From Aphelocoma coerulescens (lineage: Eukaryota > Chordata > Aves > Passeriformes > Corvidae): 64,000 bases of DNA. A program made the translations under genes and the position numbers. The stretch's first letter is position 1, and each line of letters begins with the position of its first letter. The notes beneath the pieces were generated by a model. The model searched no databases. It saw only the letters and a program-made list of their open reading frames with translations, and was not told where the DNA came from. Shown one piece after another: positions 1 to 7,534 of the stretch. Location of the stretch: the NCBI RefSeq assembly GCF_041296385.1, contig NW_027183981.1:2234501-2298500 (forward strand), read 5' to 3'.

Positions 1-1
1 G

Positions 2-235
2 AAAAGGGCCGTTAAGCGAGGAAAATATCTGAGATATCAGAGGTTGTTTCAGATACATAGAGGGAGGTTGGCACGGGTTATTTTGGATAACACGGAAGCC
101 CTGCAGTGCCAAATACCATCTGGTGTTATCCACAGTGCACATTTAAAGAGAGATGGGAAACATCTGTCTGTTTTAGTGGTCTTGAATCCTTCCCAGTATA
201 TAGGGAGGCGGATAACACCATGTTTCGAGACCTGA
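2..235 (+). pseudogene. Zinc-finger/Myb ORF, 3' end only (unit 0)
   Basis: Last 77 codons of the DNA-binding ORF, starting in the basic linker after Myb and ending at the shared TGA (233-235). Cut by the window edge. Confidence 0.85.
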
Positions 236-1441
236 TTTCAGAGAGAGACTGGTAAGAACTTGAATGAGATGTGTAAAACCTCCGCTCCTGGGCCAGATGG
301 GATTGCTCTGGGTCATCTTATTAAAATAGACCCTAAGTTCTCCCAGTTGACAGAGATCTTCAACCTCTGGCTTGCCACCGGAACTTTACCGGACGCGCTG
401 CGGGACTGCCTGACAGTTTTGATACCCAAGTCATCCAATGAGGAGAAACCTGGTGATATCAACAACTGGAGGCCTATCACCATTGCTTCAGTGGTGTTTA
501 GGTTGTTCTCCAGGATCGCGAATGCGAGACTGGCCCGTGCATGTCCCATTAACCCCAGACAACGGGGTTTTATCAGCGCATCAGGCTGTTCTGAGAACCT
601 TAAGCTGTTACAGCTTTTGGTTAAGAAGGCAAAACAGGAACATAGAAGTTTGGGGGTGGTATTTGTGGATATTGCCAAGGCATTTGATACCGTTTGCCAG
701 CAGCATATTATAGCTGGTTTGGTTAAGAGGGGAGTTGATTCCCATATAATCCATCTAATTGGTGAGATGTACAGGAATATTAAGACGTACATCGTCGCCA
801 AGAATGGGAAAACAGACCCCATTAACACCTGCTCCGGTGTTAAACAGGGCAACCCAATGTCACTTTTGTTATTCAACCTGGCGCTGGATCCTCTCCTATG
901 TAAACTGGAAACGGAAGGGTGTGGATTCCATCTTGGTGGATTTAAGATTACGGCCATGGCCTTCGCAGATGATCTGGTGCTTCTGAGCGACTCATGGGAA
1001 GGCATGTGTTATAACATCAAAATTTTGGAGACCTTTTGTGAGCTTACTGGTCTCCGAACTCAAGAAGAGAAATGCCACGGCTTTTACATCAAGCCGACCA
1101 AGGACGCGTATACCATCAGTGACTGTCCTGCTTGGCAAGTTGGAGGGACTCCCCTCAACATGATCAACCCGGGAAGCTCAGAGAAATATCTTGGCACACA
1201 GATTGACCCTTGGACCGGTTTCGCTGATCCTGGCCTTCCTACGAAACTTGAAGAATGGCTTCATCGGATTGGTAGCGCACCACTTAAACCTCTTCAGAAA
1301 GCCGATAGGACATATACCATCCCTAGACTGATATATCTGGCTGACCATACCAATGTAAAAACTGGGCTCCTCGAATCCCTTGACTTGATGATAAAAAAAA
1401 TCGGTCAAGGAGCGGCTTCATCTCCCAACTTGTACATGTGA
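236..1441 (+). pseudogene. R2 RT fragment (unit 0)
   Basis: Same protein as the unit 1 RT fragment, with catalytic AFADD, variant motif B QGNPMS and the same A8 frameshift. Confidence 0.92.
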
Positions 1442-2288
1442 TGCCATCCTGTATTCGAGATTTAAAGACGGAGGGCTGGGGTTTATCAAATTGGCGGCGC
1501 TTATACCTAGTATTCAAGCGCGAAGATTGCACAGATTAGCTCAATCTTCGGATGGGACCTTGGTTTCTTTTTTGAAGGGTGAACATCTAGAATTGATACA
1601 TGAGAAATTATGGGTTAAAGCTGGGGGTGTACGAGAGTCCGTCCCCCAAATTTGGGACCCCATCCCATTGATGGAAGTCGCTAGCGAGGGGAGTGAAGCC
1701 TTGTCTGAGTGGGAGGCACCACGTTCCAAGCTTCGCCTTCCTAGGCCCTGTGACTGGCGGAAGGTGGAATTCAATAAATGGAAACATCTGGTTGCCCAGG
1801 GCCATGGGATCGAAAATTTTGAGAATGATAAGATCAGTAATGACTGGTTGATGCATTACCGCAGCATCCCTCACAGAAAACTCATAACGGCGCTGCAATT
1901 AAGAGCGAAGGTCTACCCCACTCGGGAATTCTTAGCAAGGGGTAGACACGATGTCTGTGTTCGATCCTGCAGACACTGCGGCGCCGAATATGAATCAGCG
2001 TCCCATGTCATCGGAAAATGCCCAATTACTCAGGACGCCAGAATTAAAAGGCATAATTTCATCTGCGAAACCCTTAGCCGAGAAGCTAAGAGGGAGAATT
2101 GGACGGTTTTCCAGGAGCCGCATTTGAGAGATGAAGAAAATGAGTTATTTAAGCCTGATTTAATCTTTGTGAAGGATGCTAAGGCACTTGTAGTGGACGT
2201 AACAGTGAGATACGAGCACAGCAATTCTTCACTGAAAGGGGCCGCTGTGGAGAAGGCAAAAAAGTATCCTTCTTCCACAGATTTGTGA
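1395..2288 (+). pseudogene. R2 endonuclease fragment (unit 0)
   Basis: CCHC knuckle and PD-(D/E)xK-type core as in unit 1; same frameshifted end. Confidence 0.9.
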
Positions 2289-2681
2289 CCTCACTAATGT
2301 AACATCTGTAGAGTTCACTGGTTTCCCCTTAGGAGCGCGGGGGAAATGGTATGAGAGGAACTCTGAATTGCTACAGGCCTTGGGACTCTCTAAAACGAGG
2401 CTAGGGAGACTAGCCCGGGCCCTGGCATCCAGAGCACTCTTCTCTTCTGTAGATATCGTACATATGTTCGCAAGCAAAGCCAGATTGTTTGTACCTTTAC
2501 AATAAAGGCCCCTTCCCTGAGTGGTTCGAGCTGGACAGTGGAATTGGTTTTGGGTGGGAGGGGTTCACCCGTCATAACGCGTCTTGCCCATATTTGGGCT
2601 ACAAATTTGGATTCGACCAGGTGGACGGGCCACCTTTACTTAACCCAGAAAAGAAACATACCATTTTATATGTTTATTAAA

Positions 2682-2709
2682 TAGCCATAGTTACTAACTG
2701 GGCATAGCT
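2682..2709 (+). other. Unit junction with 28S-like bases
   Basis: The 3' UTR of the previous unit ends in TTTATTAAA. It is followed by TAGCCA (2682-2687), identical to the first six bases of 28S downstream of the R2 insertion site. Overlapping it, CATAGTTACT (2686-2695) is the exact reverse complement of AGTAACTATG, which lies just upstream of the R2 site in 28S. About 14 bp of unassigned sequence then leads into the ribozyme. The 28S sequences are from general knowledge of this very conserved region. The interpretation as a scar of an aberrant insertion or template jump is inference. Confidence 0.55.
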
Positions 2710-2773
2710 GCAGAGGTCGCACCTCCTCGTGGTCCCGCCGGATACCCGTAAGGGTAACTAAGTCGACCTCTGC
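2710..2773 (+). ncRNA. HDV-like self-cleaving ribozyme (R2 5' end), P1 5' strand missing in the array
   Basis: The fold reads as follows. P2 is a perfect 10-bp stem, GCAGAGGUCG (2710-2719) with CGACCUCUGC (2764-2773). P3 is ACC/GGU (2721-2723 with 2731-2733), closing an L3 loop UCCUCGU that closely resembles that of HDV. The P1 3' strand is CCCGCC (2734-2739), followed by GG for P1.1. P4 is UACCC-GUAA-GGGUA (2743-2756). J4/2 contains CUAA with C2758 in the catalytic-cytosine position. The P1 3' strand is exactly complementary to GGCGGG in 28S rRNA shortly upstream of the R2 site, matching R2 ribozymes known to use 28S sequence for P1. No matching strand is visible in the preceding unit, so array transcripts probably do not self-cleave here. 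Other copies start at 6892, 11074, 15256, 19438, 23620, 27802, 31984, 36166, 40348, 44523, 48705, 52887, 57069 and 61251. Confidence 0.8.
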
Positions 2774-2918
2774 CCCAGTGTGAGTGAGGGGGTAATATCT
2801 CCCCTCCCTATTGCTGGACTCGCCACCCAGTGGTAGATTCACAAATCGCAGAAACAAATTTATTGGCGCAGCTATTTGCTGTTGCCCAAAGCCTTGTCCA
2901 CGGGCATTAGTTGGACAC

Positions 2919-2954
2919 AGTCTGCAGGTTGGTCGAGGGTTCCACCTGCAGACT
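2919..2954 (+). repeat. 11-bp inverted repeat (5' UTR hairpin)
   Basis: AGTCTGCAGGT (2919-2929) and ACCTGCAGACT (2944-2954) are perfect inverted repeats with a 14-base loop, about 48 bp before the leader ATG. In unit 2 the right arm has A to G at 7134, which turns an A-U pair into a G-U wobble and keeps the stem. No function can be assigned; it may be part of a structured R2 5' RNA. Confidence 0.75.
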
Positions 2955-3002
2955 CTGACAACCCTCTTTTAGATTTGACCAAACGCCATCTCGGTCTTGA
3001 CA

Positions 3003-3395
3003 ATGGTACAATCTGTGGCTTTGCGGTACGTGTCTACGGCCACCCAAACTGACCCTTTAGATCTGTGGGTTAGAGAGGCCAGAATTCCACCACTATCTGT
3101 GGTGTTAGAGGAGGAAAGAATCAATCTTGTACCTTTGGAGTTTATAAACTCCAAAGTTGCTCTTGAAGTTGGGAGCCATCTGGGTAACACCGCAGATTGT
3201 CTGGCTGTATTTCCTGAACCTTATGAAATCTTGCCCTTTGGGCTGGTTCAGGAAGAAATAAATGGGTGTGAAACAAGAGAAATAGAGGAGCCAATGACAC
3301 CTGGGACTCCTCCGGGATCAGAGGGGGCGGAACAATTACAGGAACTCCTGTTATGTCTGTCCCGGACAAAAATCCATCATGTCCAAGGTGTCTGA
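3003..3395 (+). pseudogene. R2 N-terminal leader ORF (130 aa), out of frame with the zinc-finger ORF
   Basis: This open frame starts at an ATG with A at -3 and G at +4 (good Kozak context), just after the 5' UTR. It ends 43 bp inside the zinc-finger ORF in a different frame. The product has no domain I recognise. Its second half is acidic and rich in Pro, Gly and Glu (around residues 82-112), as expected for the poorly conserved N terminus that precedes the fingers in R2 proteins. I think it is the original N terminus, disconnected by an indel between about 3272 and 3395, the stretch where the zinc-finger frame is also open. The alternative is that it is a separate upstream ORF and translation starts at ATG 3353. 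It contains the 24-bp palindrome at 3133-3156. Each complete unit has this ORF, as does the final partial unit (61544-61936). Confidence 0.55.
3133..3156 (+). repeat. 24-bp perfect palindrome within the leader ORF
   Basis: CTTTGGAGTTTA is followed directly by its reverse complement, with no spacer. Because it is a palindrome read in matching registers, both strands encode the same peptide, LEFINSK. It could extrude as a cruciform or form an RNA hairpin. It is present in every unit that includes this region. Confidence 0.85.
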
Positions 3396-4417
3396 CCCGG
3401 TTTACTAATACGCTGGGGTTAACAGACCATCTAAAGACGTCCCATGGCTGTAATAAGATCTGGTTTAGGTGCTCTAAGTGTGGTAAACAAAATCTGAAAT
3501 ACCACAGTATCTCCTGTCATGTCCCTCGGTGCAAAGGTGAAGGATTTGTGGCCCCTACGGGTAGCTGGGTCTGTGAGGTGTGCTCTAGAGGTTTTGCTAC
3601 AAAGATTGGACTGGGACAGCACAAGAGGTTACAACATCCTCTTGTGTGTAATGTGGAACGGATAGCTGCCTCTCACCCCAAAGAAACATCTTTGCGGGGG
3701 GCCCATAAGAAGGTATGGACCGAGGAGGAAGAGGCTCTCCTGAATCAATTGGTGGTTAAGTTTGCTGGTAGCAGGAACATCAATCAGCTAATAGCGGAGC
3801 ACTTGCCATCTAAGACGCCAAAGCAGATTAGTGACAAAAGACGCCTTCTAGGAAAAGGTCCCTCAAAGAAAGTTCGATTTAGAGAAGGCGGGGCTGTAGG
3901 CAGAGAAGAACCTCCCCAATCTGCTAAGGGGCAAAGTGAGGGACGCTTGGTGCTCCACTATCATGATATCATCAAGCTGAAGCTATCGGCCGGCGAGTTC
4001 ACCGTGTGTCAGGAGGCCTTTGAGAAAATAATGCAGGGGCAAGATCCGCAATCAGTGGTGAACGAAGTGTATGAGAAGTTTCGGGATAGCCAGGATAGGC
4101 TTAACCATAAAGTGTCTAAGCCGCGAAGGCCCCGGGGGCCTCGAGGCCAAAAAGCATCCGGGGTGACAACTAAACGGATGCAGAAAAGGGCCGTTAAGCG
4201 AGGAAAATATCTGAGATATCAGAGGTTGTTTCAGATACATAGAGGGAGGTTGGCACGGGTTATTTTGGATAACACGGAAGCCCTGCAGTGCCAAATACCA
4301 TCTGGTGTTATCCACAGTGCACATTTAAAGAGAGATGGGAAACATCTGTCTGTTTTAGTGGTCTTGAATCCTTCCCAGTATATAGGGAGGCGGATAACAC
4401 CATGTTTCGAGACCTGA
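3353..4417 (+). CDS. R2 N-terminal DNA-binding region: three zinc fingers and Myb (354 aa), ended by in-frame TGA
   Basis: In R2 proteins this region recognises the 28S rDNA target. Finger 1 is C2H2 (C10, C13, H26, H31). Finger 2 is CCHC (C40, C43, H56, C60). Finger 3 is C2H2 (C74, C77, H90, H95). A Myb/SANT-like helix set covers about residues 118-168, starting at the conserved W122. A basic stretch rich in Arg, Lys, Gly and Pro (about 252-290) and the conserved pre-RT segment around residues 288-308 follow. The frame is stopped by TGA at 4415-4417, and the same frame continues straight into the RT region. The stop is thus an interruption of one long ORF, plausibly a CGA-to-TGA change. ATG 3353 is the first ATG in frame, but the native start may be the leader ATG 3003. 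Taken alone this ORF would give a free three-finger/Myb protein without enzymatic domains. Confidence 0.88.
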   Translation: MSVPDKNPSCPRCLTRFTNTLGLTDHLKTSHGCNKIWFRCSKCGKQNLKYHSISCHVPRCKGEGFVAPTGSWVCEVCSRGFATKIGLGQHKRLQHPLVCNVERIAASHPKETSLRGAHKKVWTEEEEALLNQLVVKFAGSRNINQLIAEHLPSKTPKQISDKRRLLGKGPSKKVRFREGGAVGREEPPQSAKGQSEGRLVLHYHDIIKLKLSAGEFTVCQEAFEKIMQGQDPQSVVNEVYEKFRDSQDRLNHKVSKPRRPRGPRGQKASGVTTKRMQKRAVKRGKYLRYQRLFQIHRGRLARVILDNTEALQCQIPSGVIHSAHLKRDGKHLSVLVVLNPSQYIGRRITPCFET

Positions 4418-5623
4418 TTTCAGAGAGAGACTGGTAAGAACTTGAATGAGATGTGTAAAACCTCCGCTCCTGGGCCAGATGGGATTGCTCTGGGTCATCT
4501 TATTAAAATAGACCCTAAGTTCTCCCAGTTGACAGAGATCTTCAACCTCTGGCTTGCCACCGGAACTTTACCGGACGCGCTGCGGGACTGCCTGACAGTT
4601 TTGATACCCAAGTCATCCAATGAGGAGAAACCTGGTGATATCAACAACTGGAGGCCTATCACCATTGCTTCAGTGGTGTTTAGGTTGTTCTCCAGGATCG
4701 CGAATGCGAGACTGGCCCGTGCATGTCCCATTAACCCCAGACAACGGGGTTTTATCAGCGCATCAGGCTGTTCTGAGAACCTTAAGCTGTTACAGCTTTT
4801 GGTTAAGAAGGCAAAACAGGAACATAGAAGTTTGGGGGTGGTATTTGTGGATATTGCCAAGGCATTTGATACCGTTTGCCAGCAGCATATTATAGCTGGT
4901 TTGGTTAAGAGGGGAGTTGATTCCCATATAATCCATCTAATTGGTGAGATGTACAGGAATATTAAGACGTACATCGTCGCCAAGAATGGGAAAACAGACC
5001 CCATTAACACCTGCTCCGGTGTTAAACAGGGCAACCCAATGTCACTTTTGTTATTCAACCTGGCGCTGGATCCTCTCCTATGTAAACTGGAAACGGAAGG
5101 GTGTGGATTCCATCTTGGTGGATTTAAGATTACGGCCATGGCCTTCGCAGATGATCTGGTGCTTCTGAGCGACTCATGGGAAGGCATGTGTTATAACATC
5201 AAAATTTTGGAGACCTTTTGTGAGCTTACTGGTCTCCGAACTCAAGAAGAGAAATGCCACGGCTTTTACATCAAGCCGACCAAGGACGCGTATACCATCA
5301 GTGACTGTCCTGCTTGGCAAGTTGGAGGGACTCCCCTCAACATGATCAACCCGGGAAGCTCAGAGAAATATCTTGGCACACAGATTGACCCTTGGACCGG
5401 TTTCGCTGATCCTGGCCTTCCTACGAAACTTGAAGAATGGCTTCATCGGATTGGTAGCGCACCACTTAAACCTCTTCAGAAAGCCGATAGGACATATACC
5501 ATCCCTAGACTGATATATCTGGCTGACCATACCAATGTAAAAACTGGGCTCCTCGAATCCCTTGACTTGATGATAAAAAAAATCGGTCAAGGAGCGGCTT
5601 CATCTCCCAACTTGTACATGTGA
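4418..5623 (+). pseudogene. R2 reverse transcriptase fragment
   Basis: In R2 this domain performs target-primed reverse transcription of the R2 RNA at the nicked 28S site. It continues in the frame of the zinc-finger ORF after the TGA; there is no own start signal (first ATG at 4451). Counting from 4418, motifs are GPDGI (19-23), NWRPITI (77-83), QRGF (109-112), motif A VFVDIAKAFD with D145, motif B QGNPMS (204-209), motif C AFADD with D245 and D246, and KYLG (317-320). The three catalytic aspartates are kept. Motif B is unusual: R2 elements normally read QGDPMSP, and here the Asp is Asn and the Pro is Leu. True homology ends at the A8 run (5575-5582). The last 13 codons and stop at 5621-5623 are out of frame. 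The thumb and endonuclease continue one frame over. Confidence 0.93.
5575..5582 (+). other. A8 homopolymer at the RT/endonuclease frameshift
   Basis: Upstream, frame 2 encodes RT; downstream of the run, frame 3 encodes the conserved thumb/linker and endonuclease. Removing one A would join them. All copies keep the same length. Unit 3 has the second A replaced by C (13940), without changing the frame. An inserted A in the ancestral copy is the simplest explanation. Slippage-based recoding or a systematic homopolymer sequencing error are alternatives. Confidence 0.75.
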
Positions 5624-6470
5624 TGCCATCCTGTATTCGAGATTTAAAGACGGAGGGCTGGGGTTTATCAAATTGGCGGCGCTTATACCTAGTATTCAAG
5701 CGCGAAGATTGCACAGATTAGCTCAATCTTCGGATGGGACCTTGGTTTCTTTTTTGAAGGGTGAACATCTAGAATTGATACATGAGAAATTATGGGTTAA
5801 AGCTGGGGGTGTACGAGAGTCCGTCCCCCAAATTTGGGACCCCATCCCATTGATGGAAGTCGCTAGCGAGGGGAGTGAAGCCTTGTCTGAGTGGGAGGCA
5901 CCACGTTCCAAGCTTCGCCTTCCTAGGCCCTGTGACTGGCGGAAGGTGGAATTCAATAAATGGAAACATCTGGTTGCCCAGGGCCATGGGATCGAAAATT
6001 TTGAGAATGATAAGATCAGTAATGACTGGTTGATGCATTACCGCAGCATCCCTCACAGAAAACTCATAACGGCGCTGCAATTAAGAGCGAAGGTCTACCC
6101 CACTCGGGAATTCTTAGCAAGGGGTAGACACGATGTCTGTGTTCGATCCTGCAGACACTGCGGCGCCGAATATGAATCAGCGTCCCATGTCATCGGAAAA
6201 TGCCCAATTACTCAGGACGCCAGAATTAAAAGGCATAATTTCATCTGCGAAACCCTTAGCCGAGAAGCTAAGAGGGAGAATTGGACGGTTTTCCAGGAGC
6301 CGCATTTGAGAGATGAAGAAAATGAGTTATTTAAGCCTGATTTAATCTTTGTGAAGGATGCTAAGGCACTTGTAGTGGACGTAACAGTGAGATACGAGCA
6401 CAGCAATTCTTCACTGAAAGGGGCCGCTGTGGAGAAGGCAAAAAAGTATCCTTCTTCCACAGATTTGTGA
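5577..6470 (+). pseudogene. R2 thumb/linker, CCHC zinc knuckle and restriction-like endonuclease fragment
   Basis: This part of R2 nicks the 28S target before reverse transcription. Counting from 5577, the segment around the A8 run leads into the conserved DGGLG motif (about residues 23-27). A CCHC knuckle follows (C192, C195, H204, C209; spacing X2-X8-X4). The PD-(D/E)xK-type nuclease core has KPDLI (D255) and VVDVTV (D268), followed by lysines near 287-290. This combination of C-terminal knuckle plus restriction-like nuclease is diagnostic for R2-type elements as opposed to APE-type LINEs. The frame ends at TGA 6468-6470, but homology continues one frame over from about 6448, so the stop is the result of a one-base insertion, probably in the TATCCTTCTTCC stretch (6447-6458). 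Confidence 0.92.
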
Positions 6471-6687
6471 CCTCACTAATGTAACATCTGTAGAGTTCAC
6501 TGGTTTCCCCTTAGGAGCGCGGGGGAAATGGTATGAGAGGAACTCTGAATTGCTACAGGCCTTGGGACTCTCTAAAACGAGGCTAGGGAGACTAGCCCGG
6601 GCCCTGGCATCCAGAGCACTCTTCTCTTCTGTAGATATCGTACATATGTTCGCAAGCAAAGCCAGATTGTTTGTACCTTTACAATAA
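6448..6687 (+). pseudogene. R2 C-terminal tail fragment
   Basis: In frame 1 this segment completes the R2 protein with the FPLGARGKW motif and a helical Leu/Ala/Arg-rich end typical of R2 C termini. It overlaps the end of the endonuclease fragment by 23 bp in another frame and stops at TAA 6685-6687. The stop lies inside the hexamer AATAAA (6683-6688), the shape of a poly(A) signal; R2 transcripts are not usually polyadenylated, so this may be chance. Confidence 0.82.
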
Positions 6688-6863
6688 AGGCCCCTTCCCT
6701 GAGTGGTTCGAGCTGGACAGTGGAATTGGTTTTGGGTGGGAGGGGTTCACCCGTCATAACGCGTCTTGCCCATATTTGGGCTACAAATTTGGATTCGACC
6801 AGGTGGACGGGCCACCTTTACTTAACCCAGAAAAGAAACATACCATTTTATATGTTTATTAAA
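6688..6863 (+). other. R2 3' UTR
   Basis: This is 176 bp between the ORF end and the junction. In R2 the 3' UTR RNA is what the reverse transcriptase recognises to start copying. It contains a short hairpin, GCCCATATTTGGGC (about 6768-6781), and ends in an AT-rich stretch, TTTATTAAA, before TAGCCA. One frame (6671-6862) happens to be open but has no recognisable homology and no ATG start. I see no poly(A) tail between units. Confidence 0.8.
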
Positions 6864-7534
6864 TAGCCATAGTTACTAACTCGGCATAGCTGCAGAGGTC
6901 GCACCTCCTCGTGGTCCCGCCGGATACCCGTAAGGGTAACTAAGTCGACCTCTGCCCCAGTGTGAGTGAGGGGGTAATATCTCCCCTCCCTATTGCTGGA
7001 CTCGCCACCCAGTGGTAGATTCACAAATCGCAGAAACAAATTTATTGGCGCAGCTATTTGCTGTTGCCCAAAGCCTTGTCCACGGGCATTAGTTGGACAC
7101 AGTCTGCAGGTTGGTCGAGGGTTCCACCTGCAGGCTCTGACAACCCTCTTTTAGATTTGACCAAACGCCATCTCGGTCTTGACAATGGTACAATCTGTGG
7201 CTTTGCGGTACGTGTCTACGGCCACCCAAACTGACCCTTTAGATCTGTGGGTTAGAGAGGCCAGAATTCCACCACTATCTGTGGTGTTAGAGGAGGAAAG
7301 AATCAATCTTGTACCTTTGGAGTTTATAAACTCCAAAGTTGCTCTTGAAGTTGGGAGCCATCTGGGTAACACCGCAGATTGTCTGGCTGTATTTCCTGAA
7401 CCTTATGAAATCTTGCCCTTTGGGCTGGTTCAGGAAGAAATAAATGGGTGTGAAACAAGAGAAATAGAGGAGCCAATGACACCTGGGACTCCTCCGGGAT
7501 CAGAGGGGGCGGAACAATTACAGGAACTCCTGTT

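Larger units (their letters stand above)
1..2681 (+). mobile_element. R2 unit 0, 5'-truncated by the window edge
   Basis: This is the 3' two-thirds of a unit. It starts inside the basic region after the Myb domain and runs to the 3' UTR end. It contains the end of the zinc-finger/Myb ORF (2-235), the RT fragment (236-1441), the endonuclease fragment (1395-2288) and the C-terminal tail (2266-2505). I noticed no private variant. Confidence 0.93.
2682..3002 (+). other. R2 5' UTR with ribozyme and hairpins
   Basis: This 321-bp region precedes the leader ATG. From 5' to 3' it holds the junction, the HDV-like ribozyme (2710-2773), a GAGGGG/CCCCUC stem within about 2785-2810, and an 11-bp hairpin (2919-2954). 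I see no convincing RNA polymerase II promoter. R2 elements are normally transcribed by read-through from the rDNA unit and have no promoter of their own, so expression of these array copies would depend on an outside promoter. Confidence 0.7.
2682..6863 (+). mobile_element. R2 unit 1 (first complete copy; reference for the detailed annotation)
   Basis: This is a full 4182-bp unit: 28S-like junction, HDV-like ribozyme, 5' UTR, five-piece R2 reading frame and 3' UTR. The combined coding span 3003-6687 is 3685 bp, equivalent to about 1,230 codons, close to the usual length of animal R2 proteins (about 1,100-1,200 aa). The domain order (three zinc fingers, Myb, RT, CCHC knuckle, restriction-like endonuclease) is that of R2. 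There is no APE-type endonuclease, LTR, integrase or second retrotransposon ORF. Since other units match it almost base for base, positions in unit 1 plus multiples of 4182 (minus 7 after 43173) locate the same feature elsewhere. Confidence 0.94.

Noticed and set aside
2682..2695. 28S rRNA gene fragments
   Set aside because: Only 6-14 bases match; no usable rRNA segment is present, so I annotate a junction scar, not an rRNA gene.
3140..3150. TATA-like TTTATAAA as a promoter
   Set aside because: It is the centre of the palindrome inside the leader ORF, with no other promoter element nearby.
4415..4417. Selenocysteine or programmed readthrough at TGA
   Set aside because: No supporting element is visible, R2 proteins do not use it, and other frame lesions follow; kept only as a low-interest alternative.
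4442..4444. TTG as a start codon of a separate RT gene
   Set aside because: The same frame is open upstream back to the TGA and matches R2 sequence continuously, so this is an interrupted ORF and not a new gene start.
4495..5187. A 230-codon open frame on the - strand, repeated in every unit
   Set aside because: It is the antisense of the RT region, has no recognisable domain, and recurs only because the unit is repeated.
6683..6688. AATAAA polyadenylation signal
   Set aside because: It overlaps the stop codon of the tail fragment and no poly(A) tract follows; probably coincidental.
6671..6862. A 63-codon open frame through the 3' UTR
   Set aside because: It begins with TTG, has no homology I recognise, and lies in the region that follows the R2 C terminus.
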